Assembly (NCBI RefSeq): GCF_003432075.1
Contig: NZ_QWBU01000001.1
Location: forward strand, 372,001-436,000
Length of the DNA stretch: 64,000 nt
DNA from: Shinella sp. WSJ-2
GTDB taxonomy: Bacteria; Pseudomonadota; Alphaproteobacteria; Rhizobiales; Rhizobiaceae
Direction of reading: 5' to 3'
The notes beneath the pieces were generated by a model. The model was not told the DNA's origin. It searched no databases and saw nothing but the letters and a program-made list of their open reading frames with translations. Shown here piece after piece: positions 26,222 through 35,239 of the stretch. A program made the position numbers and the translations under genes. Position 1 is the stretch's first letter. Each line of letters opens with the position of its first letter.

Positions 26222-26592
26222 CCGGCGTTTTCAAGCAGGATGGGTTTGCCGTGCGGCGTCGCCTCGGCGGCACGCGCCCAGCGATCGGAAAGTGCTGTTT
26301 GTTCCGCCTCGCTTGCCACACCTCGCTCGGAGAGCAACGACGACAGAGCAGCCACCCAGCAATCGAAATAGTCGGCGCCATCGGCGGCACGGCCGGGCCG
26401 ATGCACTTCGCGTGAAAGCGCCTCGGCCCATTCGGCCCAGGAAAACACGCCTTGCTCGTGCAGCCGCACCGTCATCGCAAAGGCCTGCGCCTGCCAGGGC
26501 TCGGCGAAGACCGGATCACCCTCGGCGGATTTCGGCAGGCCGGGCGTGTCGGCAAGCGTCTCACACCGGCTCAAGATAGCTCTCCCAGGCAT
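26218..26592 (-). CDS. Nitrile hydratase accessory (activator) protein
   Basis: A 124-residue protein of the small accessory family found after cobalt-type nitrile hydratase genes, itself related to the N-terminal part of the beta subunit. FAEPWQAQAFAMTVRLHEQG followed by FSWAEWAEALS is the hallmark. It helps deliver and oxidise the alpha subunit by subunit exchange (family knowledge). The third gene of the operon; its ATG overlaps the beta gene by 32 bases, and a TTG at 26574 is an alternative start. Confidence 0.88.
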   Translation of the reverse strand: MPGRAILSRCETLADTPGLPKSAEGDPVFAEPWQAQAFAMTVRLHEQGVFSWAEWAEALSREVHRPGRAADGADYFDCWVAALSSLLSERGVASEAEQTALSDRWARAAEATPHGKPILLENAG

Positions 26593-27220
26593 CGATGGAG
26601 ACGGTCAGGCCGGGGGCTGCACCCTCGCCCCAGATTTCGCCACCATCGAAGACGACGGTGTAGACCCATTGCGGGCTCTCCCCCTTGCCGTGCGCATTGT
26701 CGTCGGGAAACACGAAGGAACCCTGCACGGTCTCGACCACGCCGACCTTGCCGCGGGCATAACGCGGCAGGCGCGTGTGGGTCGTCGGATTGAAGTTGCG
26801 GGTTCGTACGCACGCGCCAACGGCAAAATGCGGTGCGGCCTCCACCGGCCGGTCGCAGGGACCGCCCTTGGCAAGCACCGCCGGCACCATATCGGCCTTC
26901 AGGATGCGCTTTGGCGCGGCACCCTTTTCCAGCATCCGGCCCGCGGCCAGCTCCTCGCGGCTGACGAAGCCATGGCGCTGCAACAGCGTCTCGAGCGCGC
27001 GGATCCAGATCTCGTAGTAACTCGCCGAGAGATAGGTGGCGGGCGGGATGTTTTCGCGCGCATGCCGGCTCTCGTCGATCGTCCAGGCGCCGAAGGCACC
27101 GCAGGATAGCGTCACGCCCAGAGCGCGCTTTTCCCAGTCGCCGTGAAAATACGGCTCGTTAGGCTCCGGCGCGACCGGACCGAGGCCATGCTGGCCGCCG
27201 AGATCATGCGGTCCGTTCAT
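26561..27220 (-). CDS. nthB: Nitrile hydratase beta subunit
   Basis: A 219-residue subunit. It begins [16 protein letters not shown], the conserved N-terminal arm, then has the helical first half and the SH3-like barrel at the end ([20 protein letters not shown] and VQGSFVFPD). With NthA it forms the active heterodimer that hydrates nitriles to amides in the cytosol. It starts in an ATGA overlap with nthA, so the pair is translated together at equal ratio. Normal length for the family. Confidence 0.94.
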   Translation of the reverse strand: MNGPHDLGGQHGLGPVAPEPNEPYFHGDWEKRALGVTLSCGAFGAWTIDESRHARENIPPATYLSASYYEIWIRALETLLQRHGFVSREELAAGRMLEKGAAPKRILKADMVPAVLAKGGPCDRPVEAAPHFAVGACVRTRNFNPTTHTRLPRYARGKVGVVETVQGSFVFPDDNAHGKGESPQWVYTVVFDGGEIWGEGAAPGLTVSIDAWESYLEPV

Positions 27221-27849
27221 GACCGGGCCTCCGGCGCCAGCGCCTGCCCCGTGCCGATCATGGCGTCGCGCGTCACGAGATCGGCGAGCGCTTCCTGGTC
27301 CAGCCCCTCGGTCCCCTCGGGCCGCTGCGGCACGACGAGATAGCGCAGCTCGGCCGTCGAATCCCAGACGCGGATTTTTTGGGTCTCGGGAAGAGTCACA
27401 CCGAATTTGGCGAGCACGCCGCGCGGATCGATGACGGCACGCGAGCGATAGGCCGGCGCCTTGTACCAGACAGGCGGTAGACCGAGCACGGACCAGGGGT
27501 AACAGGAGCACAGCGTGCAGACGACGAGGTTGTGCGTTTCACCATCGTTGAACACCGCCCGCATATGCTCCCCCTGCCGGCCGGTATAGCCGAGGCTAGC
27601 GATGGCCGCCGTGGCATCGCGCTTCAGCCAGTCGGCGAAATCCGGCTCCGCCCAAGCCTTGGCCACCACGCGGGCACCGTTGCGCGGACCGATCTTCGTC
27701 TCATAGGTCTCGACGATGACGTCGATCGCCGCGGGATCGATCAGGCCTTTTTCCGTCAGGATGGTCTCAAGCGCCCGCACGCGCGCTTCCATCGGCGAAA
27801 AATGATTGTCGTGATGGTGATGGTCGTCATGGTCGTGGTCGTGCGACAC
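27217..27849 (-). CDS. nthA: Nitrile hydratase alpha subunit, cobalt type
   Basis: A 210-residue catalytic subunit. The metal-claw motif CTLCSC is at residues 111-116; Thr at the second position marks the cobalt class (iron enzymes have Ser), and the two later cysteines or the middle pair become sulfinic/sulfenic acids in the mature enzyme. The N-terminus is a natural His/Asp run ([16 protein letters not shown]), which could bind the metal before insertion. First of the nthA-nthB-accessory set, 34 bases after a LysE-family gene in the same direction. Confidence 0.95.
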   Translation of the reverse strand: MSHDHDHDDHHHHDNHFSPMEARVRALETILTEKGLIDPAAIDVIVETYETKIGPRNGARVVAKAWAEPDFADWLKRDATAAIASLGYTGRQGEHMRAVFNDGETHNLVVCTLCSCYPWSVLGLPPVWYKAPAYRSRAVIDPRGVLAKFGVTLPETQKIRVWDSTAELRYLVVPQRPEGTEGLDQEALADLVTRDAMIGTGQALAPEARS

Positions 27850-27883
27850 GGCTGTTCCTCCGGCTTCGCCCTTTCATACGCCG

Positions 27884-28477
27884 CTAGCGCAACATCGGCC
27901 AGAGGCTGGCGACGAGCAGCAGCGCCATGGTGATGTTGAACCATTTCAACCGCACCGGAACGGATAGCCACTCACGCAGCGCCGAGCCGAAGCCGGCCCA
28001 GGTCGAAACACTCGGGAAATTGACGATGGCGAAGGCAATGCCGACGATCAGGACGCTCATCGTATAATTGGCCGAATTGGTATAGGTCGCCATGGCTGAG
28101 ACGGCCATGACCCAGGCTTTCGGATTGACCCACTGGAAGGCGGCAGCCTCAAGGAAGCTCATCGGCCGCGCGCCGGCCTTGCCCTCGCCGAGCGAGCGCG
28201 AGGTGCCGATCTTCCAGGCGATCCAGACGAGATAGGCGCCGCCCGCGAATTTCAGCGCGGTATAGACCAGCGGCACGGCCTCCAGCAGCGCGCCGAGCCC
28301 GAAACCGACGGCCAAGAGCAACACAAGGAAGCCGACCCCGATGCCACACATATGCGGGATCGTGCGCACGAAACCGAAATTCACGCCCGAGGCGAACAGC
28401 ATCATGTTGTTCGGACCGGGCGTGACGGATGTCGTGAAGGCGAAGACCAGCAGCGCCAGAAAGATTTCGATCTGCAT
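27884..28477 (-). CDS. LysE-family amino-acid exporter
   Basis: A 197-residue inner-membrane protein with six predicted helices and the family signature TPGPNNMMLFASGVNFG near the N-terminus, followed by FQWVNPKAWVMA. LysE/RhtB proteins export amino acids or small metabolites. The start ATG 28477 gives the standard N-terminus. It is the first gene of an apparent operon with the nitrile hydratase genes, only 34 bases upstream of nthA. A TTGT-N7-ACAA dyad lies in its promoter region. The cargo is not known. Confidence 0.9.
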   Translation of the reverse strand: MQIEIFLALLVFAFTTSVTPGPNNMMLFASGVNFGFVRTIPHMCGIGVGFLVLLLAVGFGLGALLEAVPLVYTALKFAGGAYLVWIAWKIGTSRSLGEGKAGARPMSFLEAAAFQWVNPKAWVMAVSAMATYTNSANYTMSVLIVGIAFAIVNFPSVSTWAGFGSALREWLSVPVRLKWFNITMALLLVASLWPMLR

Positions 28478-28547
28478 GGCAGTCTCTTCTGATCCGGATT
28501 GTTTTTTCCGATTGATAGTCCATCTCTTGGGGACGACCAGCCAATTC

Positions 28548-28562
28548 TTGTCATACATACAA
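28548..28562. promoter_or_regulatory. Operator-like dyad between lysE-type and aldo/keto reductase genes
   Basis: TTGT-catacat-ACAA is symmetric, and CATACAT (28552-28558) recurs inverted as ATGTATG (28575-28581). The shape resembles GntR-type sites; no GntR gene is adjacent, so the binding protein is unknown. Confidence 0.35.
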
Positions 28563-28602
28563 TTCCGGTTGCTGATGTATGGCGTCTCTCGTGGAGTGCA
28601 GC

Positions 28603-29448
28603 ATGAAAGCGGAACTACCGGCAGTCACCCTTCCCGGCGGACGACAGGTCCCGGCCCTTGGCCTTGGCACCTGGCATATGGGCGAAGGCGAAGCATCGAT
28701 GGCCGAGGAGGCCGCAAGCCTGCGCGCCGGGCTCGATCTCGGCATGACCGTCATCGACACGGCGGAGATGTATGCCGATGGCGGCGCCGAGGAAGTCGTC
28801 GGCGAAGCCATCAAGGGGCGGCGCGAGGAGGTGTTCCTTGTAAGCAAGGTGCTGCCCTACAATGCCAGCCGCGCCGGAACGATCGCCGCCTGCGAGGCTA
28901 GCCTCAAGCGCCTTGGCACCGACCATATCGAACTCTACCTTCTGCACTGGCGCGGCCGTCACCCCTTCTCCGAGACGGTCGAGGCCTTCGAAACCTTGAA
29001 GGCGCAGGGCAAGATCGGCGCCTGGGGCGTCTCGAACTTCGATGTCTCCGACATGAAAGAACTCCTGGAAGACGCCGAGCCGCATCGCCCGGCCGCCAAT
29101 CAGGTGCTCTACAATCTCGCCCGCCGCGGCATCGAATTCGATCTGCTGCGCTGGAGCCAGGTACAGGGCATCCCGATCATGGCCTATTCGCCGCTCGACG
29201 AGGGTCGCCTGCTTGGCCATCCTGTTCTGGAGGAGATCGGCCGCATCCACAATGTCGGCTCCGCCCAGGTGGCGCTTGCCTTCCTGCTCACCAAGGCCGG
29301 GGTCATCGCCATCCCGAAATCTGGATCCCCGGAGCGCGTACGCGACAATTTCCGCGCCTCGGAAATCCGCCTGACCTCGGAAGACCTGCGCCTGCTCGAC
29401 GAAGCCTTCCCGCCATCGACCCGCAAGCGGCCGCTGGAGATGATCTGA
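28603..29448 (+). CDS. Aldo/keto reductase
   Basis: A 281-residue NADPH-dependent reductase with a (beta/alpha)8 barrel. The catalytic tetrad elements are seen in [12 protein letters not shown] (Asp, Tyr), [10 protein letters not shown] (Lys) and LLHWRGRHP (His), with the cofactor site in [16 protein letters not shown]. It reduces carbonyl compounds. The start at 28603 was chosen because GGAG lies six bases upstream; an ATG 24 bases earlier lacks one. It is divergent from the LysE-type gene and closed by a strong shared terminator. Confidence 0.92.
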   Translation: MKAELPAVTLPGGRQVPALGLGTWHMGEGEASMAEEAASLRAGLDLGMTVIDTAEMYADGGAEEVVGEAIKGRREEVFLVSKVLPYNASRAGTIAACEASLKRLGTDHIELYLLHWRGRHPFSETVEAFETLKAQGKIGAWGVSNFDVSDMKELLEDAEPHRPAANQVLYNLARRGIEFDLLRWSQVQGIPIMAYSPLDEGRLLGHPVLEEIGRIHNVGSAQVALAFLLTKAGVIAIPKSGSPERVRDNFRASEIRLTSEDLRLLDEAFPPSTRKRPLEMI

Positions 29449-29455
29449 GCAAAAC

Positions 29456-29487
29456 AAAGGGCCTTTCCGTTTCCGGAAAGGCCCTTT
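29456..29487. terminator. Bidirectional terminator
   Basis: AAAGGGCCTTTCCG (29456-29469) pairs perfectly with CGGAAAGGCCCTTT (29474-29487), a 14-bp stem with a 4-base loop, between the convergent aldo/keto reductase and ilvN. Confidence 0.85.
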
Positions 29488-29511
29488 GCCGAACTCAAAC
29501 CGTGAGAAACC

Positions 29512-30084
29512 TCACATGCCCTGCGGGCCGCGGTTCATCGCCGCGATGCCGGTGCGGCAGACTTCGACGAGGCCGAGCGGCTTCATGATCGCGACGAACT
29601 GGTCGATCTTCGAGGACTTGCCGGTGATTTCCAGGATGAAGTGATCCGTCGTCGCGTCGACCACCTTGGCGTGGAAGGCATCGGCGAGGCGCAGCGTTTC
29701 CTGGCGAAGCTCGCCGGAGCCGACGACCTTGACCAGCGCCACTTCCCGTTCGATCGGCCGTTCCTGGCCGAGCGTCTTGGCGCGCACGGTGAGGTCGACG
29801 ACGCGGTGCACGGGCACGATGCGCTCGAGCTGCGACTTGATCTGCTCGAGTACGCTCGGCGTGCCGCGCGTCACGATGGTGATGCGCGACAGGTGCGATT
29901 CATGCTCTGTCTCGGAAACCGTGAGGCTTTCGATGTTGTAGCCGCGGCCGGAGAACAGGCCGATGACGCGGGCAAGGACGCCCGGCTCGTTGTCGACGAG
30001 CACGGAGAGCGTGTGGCTCTCCGCAACCTGGGTTTCCTTGGCGATGAAGTAGGCAGAACCGGTGGGTTGAAGGTGTGCGTTCAT
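29512..30084 (-). CDS. ilvN: Acetolactate synthase small (regulatory) subunit
   Basis: A 190-residue regulatory subunit (also called IlvH). The N-terminal ACT domain (HTLSVLVDNEPGVLARVIGL and following) binds valine for feedback inhibition; the C-terminal half is the second ALS-regulatory domain. An N-terminal extension of about 20 residues precedes the ACT domain, as is common in rhizobia. It follows ilvB by 19 bases and shares its attenuator-controlled transcript. Confidence 0.97.
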   Translation of the reverse strand: MNAHLQPTGSAYFIAKETQVAESHTLSVLVDNEPGVLARVIGLFSGRGYNIESLTVSETEHESHLSRITIVTRGTPSVLEQIKSQLERIVPVHRVVDLTVRAKTLGQERPIEREVALVKVVGSGELRQETLRLADAFHAKVVDATTDHFILEITGKSSKIDQFVAIMKPLGLVEVCRTGIAAMNRGPQGM

Positions 30085-30103
30085 ATCAGTGTCTACCTTT
30101 TCA

Positions 30104-31882
30104 TCAAACGAGCTGGCGGCCCTTGGCGTCGATCGCGTTGGCGACCGCTTCGTCCGTGGCCTCGTCGGGCAGCAGCATTTCGTTGTGCGCCTTGCCCGAG
30201 GGGATCATCGGGAAGCAGTTGGCGAGGTTCGCCACGCGGCAATCGAAGATCACAGGCCGCTTGACGTCGATCATCTCCTGGATGGCCGCATCGAGATCAC
30301 CGGGCTTGTCGCAGGCAATACCGACGCCGCCATAGGCTTCCGCCAGCTTGACGAAGTCCGGCATGGCTTCCGTATAGGAGTTCGACAGGCGGTTGCCGTG
30401 CAGCAACTGCTGCCACTGGCGCACCATGCCCATATACTGGTTGTTCAGGATGAAGATCTTGACGGGCAGATTGTACTGAACCGCGCAGCTCATTTCCTGA
30501 ATGCACATCTGGATCGAGGCGTCGCCGGCGATATCGATGACGAGGCTGTCGCGGTGCGCGACCTGCACGCCGATCGCCGCCGGGAAACCGTAGCCCATCG
30601 TGCCGAGGCCGCCCGACGTCATCCAGCGGTTCGGTTGCTCGAAGCCGAAGAACTGCGCCGCCCACATCTGATGCTGGCCGACTTCCGTCGTGATGTAGGT
30701 GTCATGGTCCTTGGTCAGCTCATAGAGACGCTGGATCGCATATTGCGGCATGATCACATCGTCGCTGTGTTTGTAGGCGAACGAGTTGCGGGCACGCCAC
30801 TTGGCAATCGACGTCCACCAGTCGGCATGGATGGCCTTGTCGTAGTCCTTAGCGCCGGCGCGCCACAGGCGGACCATGTCTTCCAGGACATTGCCGACAT
30901 CGCCCAGGATCGGAACGTCGACGCGGACGTTCTTGTTGATCGAGGACGGGTCGATATCGATGTGGATCTTCTTCGAGTTCGGCGAGAAGGCGTTGAGGCG
31001 GCCGGTGATGCGGTCGTCGAAGCGCGCGCCAATGCAGACCATGACATCGCAGTCATGCATCGCCATGTTCGCCTCGTAGGAACCGTGCATGCCGAGCATG
31101 CCCAGCCAGTTCTTGCCCGAGGCGGGATAGGCGCCGAGGCCCATAAGCGTCGAGGTGATCGGGAAGCCGGTGATCTCGACCAGTTCGCGCAGCAGGCGCG
31201 AGGCTTCCGGGCCGGAATTCACGACGCCTCCACCGGAATAGATGATCGGGCGGCGCGCACCCTTCATCAGGCTGACGGCCGCTTCTATGGCGCGGGCATC
31301 ACCCGAGAGCTTCGGCTGGTAGGACTTCTGAATCGGCGCAGCCGACGGCGGCGTGTATGTGCCGGTGGCAAACTGCACGTCCTTCGGAATATCGACGACG
31401 ACGGGACCCGGACGGCCGCTCTGCGCGACGCGGAACGCCTCGTGGATGATGCGCGCGAGGTCGTTGACGTCCTTGACCAGCCAGTTGTGCTTGGTGCAGG
31501 GGCGCGTGATGCCGACCGTGTCGCATTCCTGGAAGGCATCCGAGCCGATGAGCGTGGTCGGAACCTGACCGGTGAGGCAGACGAGCGGGATGGAGTCCAT
31601 CAGCGCGTCCTGCAGCGGCGTGACCGCATTCGTCGCACCCGGACCCGACGTGACGAGCATGACCCCGACCTTGCCGGTGGACCGAGCGTAGCCCTCGGCC
31701 ATGTGGCCGGCGCCCTGCTCGTGGCGAACGAGAATGTGCTCGATATCGTCTTGCTGGAAGATCTCGTCGTAGATCGGCAGCACCGCGCCGCCGGGATAGC
31801 CGAAGATATGCTCTACGCCGTTGTCCTTCAGCGCCTGCAAGACAATTTCGGCGCCTGTCATCTGGTTTTCTGTTCCGCTCAT
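30104..31882 (-). CDS. ilvB: Acetolactate synthase large (catalytic) subunit
   Basis: A 592-residue ThDP- and FAD-dependent enzyme that condenses two pyruvates, or pyruvate with 2-oxobutyrate, at the start of valine/leucine/isoleucine synthesis. Visible features: IFGYPGGAVLPIYDEI with the catalytic Glu in LVRHEQGAGHMAEGYAR, the central FAD domain, and the ThDP motif GDASIQMCIQE followed by NNQYMGMVRQWQ. The start at 31882 is 54 bases after the attenuator hairpin. The very long frame upstream is non-coding leader, not an N-terminal extension. Confidence 0.98.
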   Translation of the reverse strand: MSGTENQMTGAEIVLQALKDNGVEHIFGYPGGAVLPIYDEIFQQDDIEHILVRHEQGAGHMAEGYARSTGKVGVMLVTSGPGATNAVTPLQDALMDSIPLVCLTGQVPTTLIGSDAFQECDTVGITRPCTKHNWLVKDVNDLARIIHEAFRVAQSGRPGPVVVDIPKDVQFATGTYTPPSAAPIQKSYQPKLSGDARAIEAAVSLMKGARRPIIYSGGGVVNSGPEASRLLRELVEITGFPITSTLMGLGAYPASGKNWLGMLGMHGSYEANMAMHDCDVMVCIGARFDDRITGRLNAFSPNSKKIHIDIDPSSINKNVRVDVPILGDVGNVLEDMVRLWRAGAKDYDKAIHADWWTSIAKWRARNSFAYKHSDDVIMPQYAIQRLYELTKDHDTYITTEVGQHQMWAAQFFGFEQPNRWMTSGGLGTMGYGFPAAIGVQVAHRDSLVIDIAGDASIQMCIQEMSCAVQYNLPVKIFILNNQYMGMVRQWQQLLHGNRLSNSYTEAMPDFVKLAEAYGGVGIACDKPGDLDAAIQEMIDVKRPVIFDCRVANLANCFPMIPSGKAHNEMLLPDEATDEAVANAIDAKGRQLV

Positions 31883-31938
31883 CGGATTCCCGTCCGTCTC
31901 TTTCGTATTTCCAGGGTGCTTATCGAATTTTCGGGCAT

Positions 31939-32018
31939 AAAAAAAGGCCCCTTGGAGGAGCCTGCTTACCGCGCATGGGTGCTTTCGCCGGGTGGTTACA
32001 CCACCCTGCCCATGCGCG
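31939..32018 (-). promoter_or_regulatory. Transcription attenuator of ilvBN
   Basis: On the minus strand the leader RNA ends in AGGCTCC-tccaa-GGGGCCT followed by seven U (31939-31963), a terminator 56 bases before ilvB. Upstream, CGCGCATGGG and CCCATGCGCG (31970-31979 and 32009-32018) form a perfect 10-bp stem enclosing GGGTGGT-gta-ACCACCC at the leader-peptide stop. Competing stems plus a Val/Ile/Leu-rich leader peptide are the hallmarks of ribosome-mediated attenuation, known for ilv genes in enteric bacteria and Caulobacter. Confidence 0.85.
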
Positions 32019-32055
32019 TTCCCACCACAAGAATAACAACCATCAGATTTTTCAT
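31996..32055 (-). CDS. ilvBN leader peptide
   Basis: A 19-codon reading frame, MKNLMVVILVVGTRMGRVV, with nine codons for leucine, valine or isoleucine, including Val-Val-Ile-Leu-Val-Val in a row. It ends inside the first stem of the attenuator. When charged branched-chain tRNAs are scarce the ribosome should stall here and prevent the terminator. The ATG is only about nine bases from the predicted -10 element, so the mRNA is nearly leaderless at this start. Confidence 0.85.
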   Translation of the reverse strand: MKNLMVVILVVGTRMGRVV

Positions 32056-32063
32056 GGCTCGAA

Positions 32064-32092
32064 GTGTTAGCCACAAAGACGGGGCGCGTCAA
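32064..32092 (-). promoter_or_regulatory. Predicted ilvBN promoter
   Basis: On the minus strand TTGACG (32087-32092) and TAACAC (32064-32069) are spaced by 17 bases. The transcription start would fall within about two or three bases of the leader-peptide ATG at 32055. Confidence 0.6.
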
Positions 32093-32227
32093 CGCTTTTC
32101 CCTCTGCTCCGAAATGGCACGCAACTCGGCGCCGGCGGGAAAGGGTGGCGCAAAGCCGCATCAACACGAAACGTCTTATTAAGCGGCCTCGGCTAGAATT
32201 CGCCTTTGATGGCAAGGAGTGCCGTGA

Positions 32228-34336
32228 TTGCTGAACAATGATTTTCAAAGTTCTATAGTGGCAGGCGAACAGGAACGCCGGGACGACGCGTTGCAGGGCA
32301 ACCGTCTGATGGGTCGCGTCGTGGCCTGCAACGGCTCGCATGCTACGATCAGTGCCGTCGCCGAAAGCGGGCAGACAGCGCTAACGGAACTTTGGGCAGT
32401 CGGCCGCCTCATCTCGATCTCCGTCGGCCGTAACCGCGTCGTCGCCCTCGTCTACTCCATGTCCACCGACCAGCAGAGCTGGGTGGAAAACCGCGACACC
32501 GTCTTTCGCATCGAAGTCGAACTGCTCGGCGAGGTCCATGTCGGCCCTGATGGCCGCGAGGAATTCTCCGCCGGTATCACCGACTATCCGCATCTCGGCG
32601 CCATCGCGCATCGCATCCGCGCCTCCGACCTCGCCAAGGTCTACGACACCGGCAAGAACGATGTCTGCGCCATCGGCAAGCTGACACAGGACGAAAGCAT
32701 CGACGCAACGCTCCATGTGCCTTCCATGCTGGAAAAGCATTTCGCTATCGTCGGCACGACCGGTGTCGGCAAGTCGACCGCCATCACGCTTCTGCTTCAC
32801 AAGGCCATCCAGGCCGATCCGCGCCTGCGCGTGCTGATCCTCGACCCGCACAACGAATTCGCTTCTGCCTTCGGCGACCTCGCCGTGGTCATCGACACGG
32901 ATACGCTCGACCTGCCTTTCTGGCTGTTCCGGCTGGAGGAATTCGCCGAAGTCGTTTTCCGCGGCCGCCCGCCGGTGCCGGAAGAAATGGATATTCTGCG
33001 CGACCTGATCCCAGAGGCCAAGCGCGCCTTCCGCGGCTCCAGCGACAACGGCCTGATGCGCCGCACCAGCGAGAAAAGCTCGGTGACCTCGGACACGCCG
33101 GTGCCCTTCCGCATCGCCGACCTGCTGGCGCTCATCGACGAGCGTATCGGCCGGCTCGAAGGGCGGGCGGAAAAGCCGCATCTGCGCTCGCTCAAGGTCA
33201 AGATCATGTCGGCGATCAACGATCCGCGCTACCATTTCATGTTCTCCTCGAACACGATCACCGACACGATCCTCGACACCATTGCCCGCATCTTCCGCAT
33301 TCCCGGTGAAGGCAAGCCGGTCACGACGTTCCAGCTCGCCGGTATTCCCTCGGAGGTCGTCAACTCGGTCGCCTCCGTGCTCTGCCGCATGGCCTTCGAA
33401 ATCGGTCTGTGGAGCAATGGCGGCGTGCATATGCTGGTGGTGTGCGAAGAGGCGCACCGCTACGTGCCGGCCGATCCGAAGCTCGGCTTCATCCCGACAC
33501 GTCAGGCCATTGCCCGCATCGCCAAGGAAGGCCGTAAATACGGCGTGTCGCTCGGTATCATCACGCAGCGCCCCGGCGAACTCGATCCGACGATCCTGTC
33601 GCAGTGCTCGACGATCTTCGCGATGCGCCTTGCCAACGATCACGACCAGGAAATCATCCGCTCGGCGATCCCGAATTCTTCATCTTCGACCACGAGCTTC
33701 ATCTCCTCGATCGGCAACGGCGAGGCGATCGCCTTTGGCGAGGCCGTCGCCGTGCCGATGCGCATGCGCTTCTCCCGCGTCGAAGCAAGCCGCCTGCCGA
33801 GAGCGAACGGCACCGGTGTGAAGGTCACCGATGACACGCCGCAGAGCGTCGATCTGCGCAATATCGTCGCGCGCATGCGCGCCATAACCGGGCCGGATAT
33901 TTCCGGGTTCCAGAATTCCTATCTCGCCACGCAAGGCCAAGGCGCCGCGTTGCCGACCGGCTACGAGGATGCGCCCTACGAGGACGAGGAGGACTATATC
34001 GACACGCTGCAGAACGCAGCCCACGCCCCCCGCCCGGCTACCGCAGCGCCGGTGCAGGATCCCTATCGTCCGGCCGCATCCGCGCCGCCGACGCACGAGC
34101 CCTACCGTCCGGACATGCTTCCGGGCGCAGCCAGCGCCTATGATCAGCCGACGCAGGACCGGTTCGAAACCATTCGCCGCGAATTGACGACGGAACAGCC
34201 ACGCCCGGCGGCCGATCCCTATCGCCAGCCGCCTCGCCCGGCCTTCGGCGAACAGCAACAGGAAACGCCAAGGCGCGAAGGCTCCATCCGCGAACAGCTT
34301 CTCAAGAAACCACTCAGCAGCCTCATCCGCCGCTAA
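32228..34336 (+). CDS. HerA-like (DUF87) ATPase
   Basis: A 702-residue ATPase of the HerA/FtsK superfamily. Residues 1-120 form a beta-barrel (HAS-like) domain. Walker A GTTGVGKST is at 176-184, DPHNEFASAF is the HerA-type motif after it, and VVCEEAHRYVP is Walker B, followed by SLGIITQRPGELD (sensor). The last 130 residues are Pro/Gln-rich and likely disordered. HerA proteins are hexameric DNA translocases, usually paired with NurA, but no nuclease gene is adjacent. The start TTG 32228 follows AAGGAG; GTG 32261 is an alternative. Its stop overlaps that of miaA by 4 bases. Confidence 0.85.
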   Translation: MLNNDFQSSIVAGEQERRDDALQGNRLMGRVVACNGSHATISAVAESGQTALTELWAVGRLISISVGRNRVVALVYSMSTDQQSWVENRDTVFRIEVELLGEVHVGPDGREEFSAGITDYPHLGAIAHRIRASDLAKVYDTGKNDVCAIGKLTQDESIDATLHVPSMLEKHFAIVGTTGVGKSTAITLLLHKAIQADPRLRVLILDPHNEFASAFGDLAVVIDTDTLDLPFWLFRLEEFAEVVFRGRPPVPEEMDILRDLIPEAKRAFRGSSDNGLMRRTSEKSSVTSDTPVPFRIADLLALIDERIGRLEGRAEKPHLRSLKVKIMSAINDPRYHFMFSSNTITDTILDTIARIFRIPGEGKPVTTFQLAGIPSEVVNSVASVLCRMAFEIGLWSNGGVHMLVVCEEAHRYVPADPKLGFIPTRQAIARIAKEGRKYGVSLGIITQRPGELDPTILSQCSTIFAMRLANDHDQEIIRSAIPNSSSSTTSFISSIGNGEAIAFGEAVAVPMRMRFSRVEASRLPRANGTGVKVTDDTPQSVDLRNIVARMRAITGPDISGFQNSYLATQGQGAALPTGYEDAPYEDEEDYIDTLQNAAHAPRPATAAPVQDPYRPAASAPPTHEPYRPDMLPGAASAYDQPTQDRFETIRRELTTEQPRPAADPYRQPPRPAFGEQQQETPRREGSIREQLLKKPLSSLIRR

Positions 34337-35238
34337 ATCGCAACCAGAGGATCGATCCGCCGCCAGCTTTCGTCGAGCTGGTTGCGGAACCACGTCATCT
34401 GCCGCTTGGCATATTGCCGGGTCGCGGCCGCGCCACGCTCGATCACGTCCGCCTCGCGCATCTCGCCCGCTAGCATCGCCGCAATCTGCGGCACGCCGAT
34501 CGCCTTCATGACCGGCATGGCCGGCGGGAGATCTTGCGCAAGCAGCGCCTTCACCTCGTCAACCGCCCCCGCCTTGAGCATAAGGCCAAAACGCCGGTCG
34601 ATGCGGGCAGTCAGCACCGCGCGGTCCGGCAGTACGACGATCTTCTCTGCCCGCTCCGGATCGATCACCGCCGGCCCGGACGCCGACTGGAAGGTCGAAA
34701 TCGACTTGCCCGTCGCCTCGATCACCTCGAACGCCCGCACGATGCGCTGGCCATCGCCAACCATCAGCCGTGCCGCCGTTTCCGGGTCACGTTCCGCAAG
34801 CTCCCAGTGCAGCGCCTCGGCGCCTTCGGCTGCGAGTCGCGCACGCACCCTTTCGCGGACACCGTTGGGAATGGCGGGCATATCCGAGAGCCCGCCAGTC
34901 AGCGCGCGAAAATAGAGGCCGGTGCCGCCGACGAAGACCGGTCGTTTGCCGCGCTCCCGTAGCTCCCTCACAAGCGCGGTCGCCTCGCGCAGCCAGTCGC
35001 CGGTGGAATAGGCCACCCCGGCCGGCACATGGCCGTAGAGGCGATGCTCGATGCCGCCCATATCCTCGGGCTGCGGGCGGGCGGTCAGAACGCTTAGCGT
35101 GTCATAGACCTGCATGCTGTCGGCATTGACCACCACGCCGCCATGCTCGGCCGCCAGCCGCACGGCAAGCGCGGACTTGCCGCTGGCCGTCGGGCCCGTT
35201 ATCAGGATCGCGTCCTGCTTTCGATCAAGGTTTTCCAT
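34333..35238 (-). CDS. miaA: tRNA dimethylallyltransferase
   Basis: A 301-residue enzyme that prenylates A37 of tRNAs reading UNN codons. The P-loop GPTASGKS is at 15-22, followed by VNADSMQVYDTLSVLTARP (substrate site), HRLYGHV and GGTGLYFRALTGG; the C-terminal QYAKRQMTWFRNQ is a tRNA contact. The start can be ATG 35238 or the adjacent ATG 35241. The gene has no free flanks: its start touches the divergent serB start and its stop overlaps the HerA-like gene, so its control signals lie within neighbouring coding sequence. Confidence 0.96.
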   Translation of the reverse strand: MENLDRKQDAILITGPTASGKSALAVRLAAEHGGVVVNADSMQVYDTLSVLTARPQPEDMGGIEHRLYGHVPAGVAYSTGDWLREATALVRELRERGKRPVFVGGTGLYFRALTGGLSDMPAIPNGVRERVRARLAAEGAEALHWELAERDPETAARLMVGDGQRIVRAFEVIEATGKSISTFQSASGPAVIDPERAEKIVVLPDRAVLTARIDRRFGLMLKAGAVDEVKALLAQDLPPAMPVMKAIGVPQIAAMLAGEMREADVIERGAAATRQYAKRQMTWFRNQLDESWRRIDPLVAI

Positions 35239-35239
35239 C

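Noticed and set aside
30089-32182. 697-codon plus-strand frame opposite ilvB
   Set aside because: It mirrors ilvB and its leader, with no ribosome site and no domain.
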